Assembly: GCA_958298945.1 (NCBI GenBank)
Contig: OY282607.1
Span: forward strand, 79,414,868 to 79,478,867
Length of the DNA: 64,000 nucleotides
Direction of reading: 5' to 3'
From: Atherix ibis
Lineage: Eukaryota; Arthropoda; Insecta; Diptera; Athericidae
Both the position numbers and the translations under genes were made by a program. The notes under the pieces were generated by a model. The model was not told where the DNA came from. It did no database searches and saw nothing but the letters and a program-made list of their open reading frames with translations. How positions within the stretch are numbered: position 1 is the stretch's first letter; each line of letters begins with the position of its first letter. Shown here piece by piece: positions 14,651 through 27,282 of this stretch.

Positions 14651-16220
14651 GAGTATAATGCATCGTGCCATATTACGAAAAAGGTTAATTCCTTTCAAAG
14701 ATTATTTAAATAAATATAATTTTATATTTTTAAATCGATATTACAAAAAAGAATAAAAAATAGAGAAACCTTAAATATTTTTTAATTTTGACGTTTTAAT
14801 GTGAAGGATTAATTTTTAATGAAAGGTTCAGATTTATTGAAAATATCTAGGCTATATTAAAATGAGACTGACATTAGTTTTTGAATTAAACAATTTAATA
14901 ACGCGATTTTTAATGGGAATACGTACATATGCATGGAAAAATTTGGCAGAGTCTATGAATAGACGATGTAAGGCAGTAATGAAAGGGGTTTTTCACCTCA
15001 TTTGCTTAATAATAAAAATCCAGGTAAAAATAAAGAAAATAAACCAATGCGTAATAGAACTATAAACTATTTATAATTACTTGAATTATTACTGGGAATC
15101 CTACTTCCAAAAAGTCCTACTTCAGACATTCTGAAATATATTTTTTGCACGCCATTGTATAATCAATTTTTTTTTCAAATAAATTTAAATATTCAATACT
15201 CAAAAAAATATATTTGATCAACTAATATATTGATGTATAACTTTTATAGTAATTAATTAAGCAACTATTAATATTTGGTAAACTTATTTAATTTACAATT
15301 GTAAGAAAATATGTAGTTAAAAAAAAATTTCGGTTTTAACTTGAATCTTATGAATCGGCAGTAATCAAAAAAATAATTCCCAAACTAATAAATATGTTTT
15401 AGTTACTATTGACGATATCTGCATACACATGTGCATATATATGAACGCATTAATTTATATAATTTAAAAATATATCTATAATTATTTTCGTTTTTCTTAT
15501 ACGCGTACATATTGTCTAATAGAACTGATTTTATTATTTGTAAGTTCGTGTGTATTAGAACATTTTTGGTCTATTCGGACTTTTCCTTATGACGCCACCA
15601 CCAACTAAGTCTGGAATAGTACGTAAATATTTTTTAATTAATTTCTTCTTTTTGATTTTTGTTTATGCATATGAAAATGTGAATTAATTTTATGAACAAA
15701 ATATTTTTTTTATTTGCGTGTACGAATATGTTTTTTACTCTTATTTTTATTAAATTTTGATTAATATTAATTCACGACAATGACATTGTTAAAAATATTT
15801 TATATGATTGTGTTTGAGTGGGTGTGTGTGTGTATTTGTGTTTGTATGCCTTAGCCTTAGAGAGAGAGAGATTATTCTTAAAACATTGTTTTTTTTTTGT
15901 TATTAAATTTACATTTAAAATATTATATATTTTTTTAAATTCTTTATCCTACTTTTAGATGCCTAAATATTTTTTCAAAGTTTGCTTTTCAAATGTATTT
16001 TCATATATTTGTTTTGCTGTATTTTTAAGATATAAATAAATTACATATCACTAACATCAAATTTTTTTTTTTAATAATTTTTTTTTATTTTTTGAATTTT
16101 GCCTTAGTAATAATTTGAAAAATGTTTAATTTATGCATGGCCAAAATGTTTGTGCCCTTCATAAATAGATAAATACTTTATTATAAATAATAGAATTAAT
16201 TTTAATTTTTTCAAACATCT

Positions 16221-16223
<3 letters not shown>

Positions 16224-16256
<33 letters not shown>

Positions 16257-16263
16257 GTAATAA
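16224..16263. repeat. (TAA)n microsatellite
   Basis: Near-perfect TAA trinucleotide run with a GTAA variant at its end. Confidence 0.9.
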
Positions 16264-18145
16264 GTAAAATTAAATCTATTTGATTGTGAATAATTTTTAT
16301 ATAATTAGGTGGATTTTTCACATTTTTTTTTTGTTTTGGTTTTTGTTTTTGTTAAGTTTTTTCTTTAATTTCTTTTTTTTTTTAATATTTTCTTATTAAT
16401 TTTACTACATATTTTTTTCTTCTTTTCTTTATCTAACAATAATTTGTGATTTTTTCTCTACAAATAATATATAACTACAATATTTTTCGTTTTTGAAACC
16501 TCTTCTTTATACTTTTGCAATTATAATGAGGGAATATAAAATATACTCGAGTATAAACTCTATACTCTATAATGATGAATAAATGTTTCATACAAATTCT
16601 TATGTTCAAACAGAATTTCGTAATGCCTTTCTTAGAAGTTGTTATTTTGTTATTGATTTTTGTTGTTATTTTTATTTAAGAACATAATCCTTAATATATA
16701 ACAAATGGAAATGGATAAAAATAATTTGTATCCCATTAATTTTTTAAGTTAAAATCTTATTTTAAAATATTCTTTGCATATAATAGACACGTACATATTT
16801 AGTCATATTGAATTCGTTGATTGAAATATATAATTTTATTTTTCTAATTTTATAAAAACTTTTGGTGAATACTTTTTATTTATTATCTAAAATTTTTTTT
16901 TCTTTTGCATATTTTATCATCAGAATTAGTTTTTATTTATATAGTCGAATTATTTATATATACATATTATGAATAAATGATCCGTTAAAATTTTTGATAC
17001 AATATAGAATATTAAAAATATACAATAAAAATTTATTTAACTACCAAAGTCTATGACCCTCCAATTTATTTATTTAAACATTACACTTTCTTATATCATA
17101 AACTATTCTGTCATTCAATGTTTATATAATAATATAAAGGCAATTTTCTTTGGAACCTTAATTAAATTTAGACAATTTTGGATTATAAAATTTCATATGT
17201 TATTTATATTCTCTCCGTTAAGTGTAATTTTGTGATAAAAATTTCACGAAATAATTAGAAAAGACTTCTGATGAAAATTATTAATATAATTAGTTAGAAT
17301 ATTGAATATAACAAACCATTATGATAAGTTATTACAAAATATTGCTACTGAAAATGCTGAATAATTTAACTATTTTTAAAAAATTGAATTTGATAATTTT
17401 AAAACTGCAATTACAAACAGTTGTAATAGAAAATAGAAGAAAAGTTGATAGTTAACCAAGGAATTTTTTTATCAGAATAAGAAGGTTTGTAAAATATGTT
17501 TTATGAATTTAGATTCCTCACAGTAGTATGAATGTTCGATGGTCAAAATTTTATATTATAAAGGTCTTTTTTCTATACTTCTATGGTATATGTTTTTTTT
17601 TTTTAGATTAATAATGAAAAAATATTAATTACATCCAGAAATTATATTGGAGAGAATTTACCCATACTTAAATTTTAGTAAATATGATAAAACTATTTAC
17701 ATATCATGTTTTTTTTTTGATAAGGAAAAATTATATTTTTTAACAGAATACATATGCACATATAACCTTAAATTATACGAATATTCCAATTTTATATTAT
17801 TAAGAAATGCTTGCACATAGTTTAATATCTGAATTAATTGCCTTTTTCTTCTTATCTTCTATTAATTATATTGTATATTTTACATTTATGTATATATACT
17901 TTAATTAGGAACATTTAAAACATTTAAAAATTCTTAATATTTAATTTATATTTCATATAAGATTAATTAAATTATATGTATTCATTTAGACATAAATATT
18001 ATTTTAGTTTAAATTTTTATTCATTTATATTCTATTAGAATTAATTTTTTTTTCTTCAAGTTAATCAAATGAATTGAATATACATACATATTCTACCATA
18101 TAAAATATTTTAAAAATTAATTTCCGAAATTATTTCAATTTTCTT

Positions 18146-18194
18146 ATATATATATATATGCAGGCATATAAGTATATATATATATATATATATA
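18146..18194. repeat. Two (TA)n runs
   Basis: Two TA dinucleotide runs (18146-18159 and 18172-18194) interrupted by GCAGGC-like sequence. Confidence 0.85.
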
Positions 18195-18405
18195 CATGTA
18201 TATGAATATGTATGTATATTTATATTAGTTTTGATTAAATATAGCCAATTTAATTATATTATTAGAAAAGTTTCTTTTGTATTTTTGTTTGGTCTAATTT
18301 ATAACTATTACAATTAAAAATGTAAAAAGCCTAATATTTTTTTTTTAAATTTTTTTTGTTAATTGTGTGTCCAAGAGAATTTCACAAATTTTCAAAATAT
18401 TTTTT

Positions 18406-18431
18406 AATTATTATTATTATTATTATTATTA
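18406..18431. repeat. (ATT)n microsatellite
   Basis: Uninterrupted TTA/ATT trinucleotide run. Confidence 0.85.
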
Positions 18432-20157
18432 TAATATAATTTTTTTTTTTAGACATTCAGAAATTTATTACTTAATTATTATTGCTTGTTTTCATTGTGA
18501 ATATTTCAATTTTTTTTCTCAAATGATTCATTTTATTTTATTTTTTTTTGTTTTCATAAAACCTTTTATTACAATATAAACTATTAAATTTTTTTATAAT
18601 TTGTACAATTAGTTTTTTTTTTTTAAATAAAAGAGTAAATATTTGAAAAAAAAATGGAAAAGTAAAAGAAAAAGATTTTATAAAATATGCATTGTATAAA
18701 ACAAGAAAATAATAAATAAAGAATAAACACCAGAAAACAAAATTTTAAATTGAAATTGAAAAAATTAAAGATATTTTCATAAATAACAGCGGAAATTATA
18801 TACAATTTGAAAAAGAAAACCATATAAGTGCACAATATTTTTTTTGAATTAATTGAATTTAAAACTATTTTTGAAGCTATACGACTCTATAGAAGTCAAG
18901 GGATTTTATAAAAATGTTATCTTATCAAAATCTCGATCTATAAAATGACTTTAGTATTATTGGAAAATTGAAATTTTAGATATATATTATTGTTTTTTTT
19001 TTAATGAAACCAAATTTTCAGTTGTATTCCAATTAGAAATTTGAATTATTAATTTCATTACGATTATTTACTATAAATACAAATCAGGCCATTTGTAAAT
19101 TACTATAGGGCACCACTGTACAAGCTGGCTTGTAACCCAGGAACAACTCGCAATAAAACAGACTTCCTCCAAGTGTCATTAATTCAGCGCGCAAAAATTC
19201 AATTTAATCGGACTAGTTTTTAGGTATCGGTAATGCAGTTTTATATTGATGGACAAGCTTCCCAGTTATTAGGAAAATTTAGAATTATGTACCATTTTTA
19301 AAAGGTTAATGAAGTAATAATTCTTAAGAAAAAATAATTACAACCATTTTGATTGTTCTATTATTTAAAAAAAAACAATACTGATCGATTTCGACAAATT
19401 AATTGGTTGTTAAAATGTACATAGAAGACATGCTTACCTATGACTTAAACCAAAACTTCAGATACAATAACTGAAAATTAAAGAAAAACAAACCATACAG
19501 CAAAAATAAAATAAAAAACAAAAATTAATTTAGAACAAAAAATTATTTAATTCTTATTAAAAATATTCATATAACATTTCACAGCATCTTTAAAAGATTT
19601 TTTTTTGTTGTTTTTATTAATCAAATAAACATTTACAAAATAAAAAAAATAACTAAATTAAATAATTTTGTATGTATATATATATATATAATATTTAAAA
19701 GATATGTAATTTGAAAAATATTCCATACAATATTAGATATTAAAAAAAAAAGAAAATAATGTTTATATTACCAAAATTTGAGGATTCAATTATATGTAAA
19801 TAAAAAATATGTATTTAAAAATGTATGCACTCTTTTAGTTAAAGAAATTTTTTACACATTTTGTTTTTTAATATCGATTTATAAATTTTACGTTTACAAC
19901 AATTCAATTGAACATTTAATATTGTATTTTATTATTATAATTGAAAAATGATTTCATATTTATTTATGATCATTTGTTGTATTATTTATTTATAATATTA
20001 AAACATTTTTACTTTTTAAATTTTTCATTTACTAATTAGATTATGAGGTACATATATTTTGGCACAGTGAGAGTTTTTGTTTTATATCGATAAATATAAT
20101 TTTATTATTGGTCTTACAAGAAGAACAATATATTCTTCGATACAGATTTTATTATGT

Positions 20158-20212
20158 TCATTATTATTATTATTATTATTAATATTATTATTATAATTAT
20201 TATTATAATTCA
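20158..20212. repeat. (ATT)n microsatellite
   Basis: ATT run with AAT and TAA interruptions. Confidence 0.85.
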
Positions 20213-23200
20213 TTTGTTGAATTTTTTTTTGTTCTTTTCTCACATTGTACGAGTATATATCGTATTTTAAATTCATTTAAGTATATACTGTTCAAATGTT
20301 TGACTTTATTGTATTTTTGTTTTTGTTTTTTTGTTCTTCTTAATAAATGGTACAGCAATTACTAATTCTTGAAAAATTATCTACAGAAATTGATTGATTG
20401 ATTATTTCAATATATTTATTTATTTATGTATGTATAATATATATATATATATGTGTATCTAATGATCAACATATATATATGTGTATATAGATTTATTTTG
20501 TTATTTGTTTTATTTTCGATGTTTTTTTTCTCTCTGAATTTATTTAATGAAATTTTTTTTTTACTATCGTAATTTTTCTTTAACTATTTTCAAGGTTTAC
20601 AAAGAAAATTTCATTCTTTATATTATTTACTTATTTTAGGCTTTTACATCTACACTTAATTTATAAATATATTTATTTTCATATACATGACATATATACA
20701 TGCATGTATATATATATATATATATATTTATAGACATTTATCTAGTGTTAAAAATAAAAATAAAATATTCATTAAAATATGTGCGCTTATTATTTTTCGT
20801 CAACAAATTTTTGATTAAAAATATATCTGTAAAATTACTTATGCATATAAGTTGTGAATATAATATTTTATTTAGCGTTTTATTTTTTTGTTGTTGCTGA
20901 GGAGGATACTTAATCAATTAGGTGTATACAGAAACAAGGCTATAAAATTTTTTGAAAAGGGCAACTTACAGAAATTGATTAAAAAAAATATACTCTATGA
21001 AAAATAATGCTTTTGCAAACAAAGAAATTATTACAATAAAAAAATTCACTAATACAATACGTAAAATAAATTGAAAATTTAAATTGTTTAAATACAAAAA
21101 GAAAATTAACTAAATAATTGAGGTTGTATCAATAATTAATTTATATGGATTGTGATTTGCTATTTAAATGAATAATTTTCATTATACATTTACAGCGGTT
21201 AGAAATAATATAACAACTAACAAGTGATTAAATAATTGTTACATTTTTATGATATTTAAGAATTAAATTTATTGATCTAAACATAACATATTATTTCAAT
21301 TATTTAAAAATTAAATTCAATTATGTAAAAAAAAAAATATGAAATTGTCCTCATTTGATAAATAAAAATTTAATTACAGACACCAATCAACGCATTTCTA
21401 TCGAAGACAAATACTTTATGTTAACCAATCAAATAGATTTAGGGTGTTACTATTCTTTTTAGAAAATAATCCATGTCAATATTCAAATTTAATCGTTATA
21501 ATTTTTTAAGATTTCCATTTTTAAATAATTTTTTTTAAATATGTTTTTTTAATTTTTTTTTTATAACAAATAAACTTATTTATATTGCTTGTATTCTGTA
21601 TACACACTGAATTGTGCTAAATTGAATATGTTATAACTTATATTAAACATCAACCATTTTATTGTCATTATTGTAAATTGTATAAAAACATAACAAATTT
21701 TTTTATTTTTATTTGCGAGTTTATTTCTGTTTTATTTCTTATTAATATGATAAAATATGTGTATATAAATATTTAGGGAAATAAAAACTAATTTCAATAT
21801 AACTATTTCACGGAAAAATTACTTCTAAAAACTACTTATTAATTACAAAAAAAATTTTAATGCCTTCTTCATTGTATCTACGTGTATTTGTAGTTCCGGT
21901 TGTTACCTACTCGTTTGGTTGGGTTGGTTGCATTTGATTTTAAATAATATTTTTTCCTTCCACTTGTTTGCACATTTCTGTTGAGGATTTTTTTTTTTTT
22001 TTTTGCAAAAACATTTCTTTTAACTGAATATTCATTTATAATTTTGTTAATTTATTTTCATATAAAAATCACAGTTGAATAATTGCAGAATCGTAATATT
22101 TTTTACATTTATCCATCTATTTTATTTAAAGTCTTAAAATGAAGACTGCAATTATATAATTGTTTTCATCTACTACTACTATGTGTTATTTAGTTAATTT
22201 CAATTTGAATTTCTTTGATTCTATTCAACTTTGTTTTTGCTACGTACTTACATATTTATTTTTAACATTTATTATTATTTGATTCAATTTATTTGTTATG
22301 GTTTTTTTTTTTTTTGATTTTTCGATTTTAATTATTTTTTTCTTTCAATTATAAATGAATTAATATATGCAGTTTCATTTTGTATAAATATTTATATATT
22401 ATTTTCGTTTAAAAAATATAAAAGTCATCTGTAGAAAATAGTATTTGAAACCAAATAGGTGTATATGTTGTTGTTTATATATTTTTTTTAATTATTTTCA
22501 TATCGCTTGTTTTATATTTTTAATATTTATATTTAGTCATAATAAATATTGGGTTTATTGAGTTATTTTATAACTATTTTAAAAAATATATTTCTGTAAA
22601 AACAATCATTTTTATAACTACCTAGATTATTTTAATGCATTTCATTCGATATATATTAAATTTATTATTGCAATATCGTTTTATTTAATTGTATCGGATG
22701 GATATATTTATATATTTACCTTGTTCTGTTATTAAATAAAAAAATTGTATTTATTAGCTTTTAAAAATACTTTATAATTACCATTTCTGTTACAAGTATT
22801 TATACTCATGAATTTAATTGATTTTACTGAATGTTAAAAAATATTTTAAGTATTAGTGGTTAGTTGAGAATTTTTTTTTTTATGACAATAAGCTGGATTT
22901 TATGAACTCTTTTATAAGTTTTGAATTATAAAAAAAAATGGCTAAAAGTTCTGCACTTAATGAGAAAAATAAAAATATTGATTGAATTTTAGTGAATTTT
23001 ATTTAATTTGAATATTAGACGATATGGAATTTTAAAAATTAATATTGTTGTTATAAAAGTTCATAACATATTACCACGAAACAGAGCGCAATTCTCCACA
23101 AAAATGTGAAAAAACTCTCCACAAAAATGGATCATTATAAAAATCGAATCGCATTCTTATATGCGATTGAATGTGATATTGTAAGAAATGGTAATATTAA

Positions 23201-23568
23201 GAGAATTTTTAAAATATAATAAAAAACTGTTTTTCTCCTATCATATCTGGTTATTGGATGAATTTTTTTCTTCTTAACTGTTTAAAATTATGAATTTGAT
23301 TTTATTGCATGTCTTGGCGATACAATTTATATAAAAATATCATTTAGAAATCAAAAACAAAAGTTTAGCAGTATAAATTAAATTATTTAAGGTCACAATT
23401 TCTGTTAACATACAGAATTTAATGACATTTTATAGGATTCGATAGAGATGCTACAAAGGAATGAGTAGAACACTGTATTATGTATATTCCATTTTGTGTT
23501 GAATGAGTCATTTAATCGTTGCAGCAAATTTATTATCTGCGGAGGAGTCGTCTCCTCCGCGCCTCATC

Positions 23569-23842
23569 TCAGCGTGGTGCGTTATGTATATGGGTGGTTA
23601 GATGTTTGGAGAGGTAGTCGGCTCGCGCGAAGCATTTTCCACATGACTCGCAGTGATAAGGGCGTTCACCGGTGTGAATACGCAGATGTCTGGTCAGATC
23701 GGATTTACCACCAAATGCTCGACCACAAAACAAACAAACGAATGGCCGTTCACCGGTGTGTTTTCTTACATGAAGTTTTAAATTTTCTTTGGAGCGAACA
23801 CACTTTCCACAGAACGGACATGCGAACCTGGATGCAGGAGCT
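23569..23842 (-). CDS. mamo: mamo-like zinc-finger gene, module B last exon (fingers 4-6)
   Basis: Terminal exon of alternative 3' end B. The acceptor TTTCAG precedes 23842. Two bases AG from the previous exon plus the first base here make the Arg codon, so phase is kept; the stop is TGA at 23571-23569. It encodes three tandem C2H2 fingers joined by HTGERPF/HTGERPY linkers: CPFC...H-H, CLFC...H-H and CESC...H-H, about residues 450-526 of the module. Canonical linkers imply sequence-specific DNA binding. The tail is only about seven residues after the last histidine. The mamo name rests on remembered similarity of the module to Drosophila mamo; the zinc-finger call itself is certain. Confidence 0.8.
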
Positions 23843-23891
23843 CTGAAATTATCGAACATAAAAAACAATAAAAATTAAGTATGCCAGTTAC

Positions 23892-24064
23892 CTTTTGTCA
23901 CGTTGGCGTTCAGCTGCGTCGACGCGCAGAAAATTCAAAATTGACGCTTCTTGTGGATTCAAACCCAGAACCTGATCGCTAGGGATGTGTTCAGCATTGA
24001 TCAGAGAATTTATTGACGTAGTTGGATGAGATGATTCTGGTTCCATTGATGGTATTCCTCGTGT
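23892..24064 (-). CDS. mamo: mamo-like gene, module B third exon (linker)
   Basis: Acceptor ATAG before 24064, donor GTAACT at 23891. Read in phase 0 it encodes about 57 residues without a finger, acidic and Ser/Pro-rich at first, ending with a charged DAAERQRDKR stretch. It links fingers 1-3 to fingers 4-6. Both junctions keep phase with the neighbouring exons, which is the main evidence for the exon. Confidence 0.75.
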
Positions 24065-24199
24065 CTATTATATAAAATAATAATAATCAAAATTAGTTCA
24101 TAAAAATTTTTTTAGTTAATTATAGAATATTTTGAAAAGGTCAAATCTTATAAAATTTTTTTATATAATAAATCTAATTTCCAATAAGAATTTACATAC

Positions 24200-25172
24200 T
24201 CGTTTGTTGGTGCTATGAATATTTTCCGAACTTGTAATTTTTGGTTCACCAATGATGGTTGGATGATCGACAAAAATGGGTCCTGCTGAATCGATGGTGT
24301 TGTCCTGTTCGTCGTCTTCCTTTTCCCTTTTGATAGTAATCCGAATGTCAGGATTCTCTTCAACAACTGTTTCGTTGGAGCTGGTAACGATATCTTGACT
24401 GTGACCATCAATATTTCTCCTCTCCTTTTTACCGTGCAGTCGTTCCAGAGCATGATTCAAGCGATGCTTCTTGAACGATTTTAAGTATCGAAACTGCATA
24501 CCGCAAACATCGCAAGTAAATAGCTTATCGGCAGGCAATCGAGCTCTGTGATTTTGTTCCTTATGTTTCGCGTATGCAGATCGATAACGATACGATTGGC
24601 CGCATTGTTCGCATATAAAAGGTTTCTCTTCATTGGGTCCTAAATTAGCGTGCTGTAAAGCGGCATGTTGTTCCAATAGCCAAACATTTGGAAAGTTCGC
24701 ATTGCAAACAACGCAACGTGTTTCTTCTTCTATTGGCTCTGAAAACAATACAGAGTCCGATACTGGCTTTATAATCGGGGGTGGTGGTGGTGTTGACGAG
24801 GTAGATGATGAGGAACTTTTCTCTTTGCTAGCACACGTTTCTGTGCTTGAAAAATGGCCGTAGCGTATATTATCGGTACGCCTGCGAAGGAATTCATTCA
24901 GAGAATCTTTTGAGCTGCTGCCATTTTCTTGGTACTCGACCTCTTCCTCTTCCTTCTGGACGGTTTCCTCCGATTTTTTACGCAACTCTTCAACAAGTTT
25001 ATCCTTTTGGTACTGAAATGGCTCCGGATATGTATTCATACCCGGAAATCTCTGGTTAACTGATTTATAGACATTCGAACGTTTATACAAAAGCTCTTGC
25101 TCTTTTGATAGCATATCATTGATGCTATTGTATCGAATCGGATCTTTTGGTGAAAACAGTAATCCTCGATAC
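24200..25172 (-). CDS. mamo: mamo-like gene, module B second exon (fingers 1-3)
   Basis: Acceptor TTTTAG before 25172, donor GTATGT at 24199. The exon encodes 324 residues. First comes a Lys/Glu-rich stretch with likely coiled-coil character, then a Ser-run and a Pro-run, then three C2H2 fingers: CVVC...H-H, CEQC...H-H and CDVC...H-H, about residues 213-300 of the module. After these is an acidic tail with IKREKEDDE, a possible SUMOylation-type site. The first finger has an unusual HAALQH spacing and the linkers are not of the TGEKP type. This block is the part I recall best as mamo-like. Upstream lies a 2-kb intron filled by transposon debris. Confidence 0.82.
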
Positions 25173-25765
25173 CTAAAATTTGTTATCAGGTCAAAAATAA
25201 AAATAAAACTAATTTATTATCTTAAAGTGGTTTTTCTGAAAAGGCGATATTTTTAATATAAATTTGGAAATAGTCCTTTTTTTTATCGATATCTACAATT
25301 ACAAATATATTGTAACAAGCAAATTTTCGCCTCAAGTTAATTTACAATATCCTGAAGCAATGAAGTAAAATTAAACACCCATCGATATTTCTCCAGCTAA
25401 CGAGAGTTTCCGGAGAGCGTAATAGAGGAAAGTCCCGTCACGGGTGGGTAATGATGATAGGATAAACAGAAATATCATTTATGGCAACGGGAATTACACA
25501 AGTCGTTAACAAAGGGAATATGGAGATCATAATGTATTATATTATTAAGAATATAAAAGGAGGCATCAACAATTTTGCGAAGGATCTTGGATTCTTTGCA
25601 AAAGAAGACTAGTTGCGACAGGACTTGATATGATTAGTTGAACGCCAAACTTCAATTCCATGCGACCAAATAGGTTTTATAATTTATTTGTAAATTAAAA
25701 GTTTACTATTTGTTATTGGTTTCGAATGGTTGTCCAGTAATCTATATAGTTGTATATAACACCTG

Positions 25766-26215
25766 TTAATGTCATGTCTTTTAAGGTGAGCCATATTATA
25801 TGGACCTATCAGGTAACAGGTTTTGTAGTTTTGACAGCTTTTATCTGGCAGTTATCATACAGCACATTTATGAAACTTCATTTCAAGTAGATTATTGTCA
25901 TTGAGCAGTACACGCTACCTGAGCAGTACACGCTACCTGAAAATTGTTCGAGAATGTGGAGGATTTTTACCAAAAAATTATCATGAGTGACGAAGCGCAT
26001 TCCACGTTCAACAGAACCGTAAACAAACAAAATTGTCCGTTCTTCGAAACGGAAAATCCTCAAATTTTTAAACCTCTTTATGACAAAAAAGTTGCTGTGT
26101 GTTGCGGTATTTATGCTGGTGTGGTCATCATTAACGTTGTCAAGCAGCAACCGGATATCAGGAGCGTTTATAACCAATTTTTTCTATGCCAACTATTCGT
26201 AAAAATGGTATGTAT
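25766..26215 (+). mobile_element. Relic of a second Tc1/mariner-superfamily lineage (VNKQN-type transposase)
   Basis: An open frame near 25980-26130 reads IIMSDEAH, then VNKQNCPFFETENPQ, then VAVCCGIYAG. This matches the first catalytic block of a common insect transposase lineage (MSDEAHF...VNKQN.R.W..ENP...V.VWCG). The later catalytic blocks are missing. Upstream, 25780-25815 (AAGGTGAGCCATATTATATGG) may be its terminal repeat. The frame runs into the 5'-truncated Mos1-like copy B3. A relic of the same lineage lies at 51.6-51.9 kb. Family assignment is from memory of motifs. Confidence 0.6.
25903..25938. repeat. 18-bp perfect tandem duplication
   Basis: The 18-bp unit GAGCAGTACACGCTACCT occurs twice head to tail, inside the relic above. 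Confidence 0.95.
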
Positions 26216-26223
26216 AGCAAAAA

Positions 26224-27075
26224 ATGCTCGCGGAGCAATTAGGTATTACTCAACCAGCCATTTGCATGCGTCTGGGTGCTATGGGGAAGATTGAAAAGAT
26301 CGGAAAATGGGTGCCGCATGAAATGAACGATAGGCAAATGGAGCGACACCAAAACACATGTGAAATCTTGCTCGCCAGACTAAAAAGAAAGTCGTTCTTG
26401 TATCGGATTGTGACAGGCGATGAAAAGTGGATATATTTCGAGAATCCTAAACGCAAGAAATCGTGGGTTGATCCCGGACAACCATCATCATCTTCCCCAA
26501 GACCGAATCGCTTCGGACGCAGGGTATCCTCTACTATGAGATGTTGAAACCTGGTGAAACTGTCAATGCCCACCGCTACTACCAACAACTGATCAAATTG
26601 CACCGTGCTCTACGTGAAAAAATGACGGATTATCAACAAAGACATGACAAGTTGATTTTCCTCCACGACAACGCACCATCGCACACACCAAAAATGGTCC
26701 GAAACTACTTGGTGACACTCAACTGGGAGGTGTTTCCCCACCCCGCTTATTCACCAGACCTGGCCCCTTCCGACTACCACCTGTTTTCGTCGATGGGCCA
26801 CGCGCTCGCTGAGCAGCACTTCGATTCTTACGAAGACGTCCGAAAATGGCTTTACTTGAGTGGTTTGCCTCGAAAGAGAAGGAATTTGTTTGGCGTGGTA
26901 TCCGCAAATTGCCCGAGAGATGGGAAAAAGAACTTTGAATAAATTTGTTTTTACTTTCTATGAAAAAAAACATGTCTTCCGAGGGCAAGAACTTTGAATA
27001 AATTTGTTTTTACTTTCTATGAAAAAAACATGTTTTTTTGACTAAAAAACAGCGGATTTAAGCTTATACACCTGT
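26224..27075 (+). mobile_element. Mos1-like mariner copy B3, 5'-truncated
   Basis: Homologous to copies B1 and B2 from codon block MLAEQLG onward. The readable transposase pieces are WVPHEMNDRQMERHQNTCE, VTGDEKWIYFENPKR, an internal deletion near 26519, LHDNAPSHTPKMVRN and [12 protein letters not shown] (D34D catalytic spacing). A frameshift follows KWL near 26850. It is close to mauritiana-subfamily Mos1. The right end TTATACACCTG is followed by TA at 27076-27077; the left inverted end is missing. A short duplication of the AACTTTGAATAAATTTG stretch lies at 26931-27028. Confidence 0.88.
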
Positions 27076-27103
27076 TATGTTAAATTAAATTAATCAAAAT
27101 TAC

Positions 27104-27282
27104 CTCAAAGCCTCTTCAGCTAATAGTGTTTGATGATGGAGTATACTTAGAATTCTGGACGGATCAGTATCAAATAAACTAAATCCAAGTGGACTGAACG
27201 GAAATGCGAACGGAGTTTGACATCTTCCTGTCGAATGAGGAGTAATTGATCCGCTGAAGCTTGGAGTTGAGTGATCATCAAT
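27104..27282 (-). CDS. mamo: mamo-like gene, module B first exon
   Basis: Acceptor CTATTTTAG before 27282 and donor GTAATT at 27103. Only phase 0 is open; the other two frames hit stops within the exon. It encodes about 59 residues rich in Ser, Pro, Phe and Leu, then joins exon 25172 through a split Arg codon. No domain is visible. The upstream partner must end in phase 0, which excludes exon 52371-52944 as direct donor because that ends in phase 1. Its true 5' partner lies outside the window or is not recognised. Confidence 0.7.

Larger units (their letters stand above)
14651..23568. other. AT-rich 3' flank of the zinc-finger gene
   Basis: No gene found. It should contain the 3' UTR of module B. 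The nearest minus-strand AATAAA is at 23534-23529, 35 nt after the stop. A less AT-biased island at 19085-19300 has no convincing frame or homology that I can name. Microsatellites are listed separately. Confidence 0.5.
25173..27103. other. Module B intron filled by two transposon relics
   Basis: The intron between exons 27104-27282 and 24200-25172. It contains the VNKQN-type relic (25766-26215) and Mos1-like copy B3 (26224-27075), which end only 27 bp from the donor at 27103. Confidence 0.75.

Noticed and set aside
18367..18835. Phe/Tyr/Ile-rich frames on both strands
   Set aside because: Products of poly-T and ATT repeats, not genes.
19085..19300. Less AT-biased island examined for a transposase or exon
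   Set aside because: Short frames on both strands, but no motif that I could match with confidence.
24633..25059. Two plus-strand open frames of 70-76 codons
   Set aside because: Both are antisense shadows of zinc-finger exon 24200-25172.
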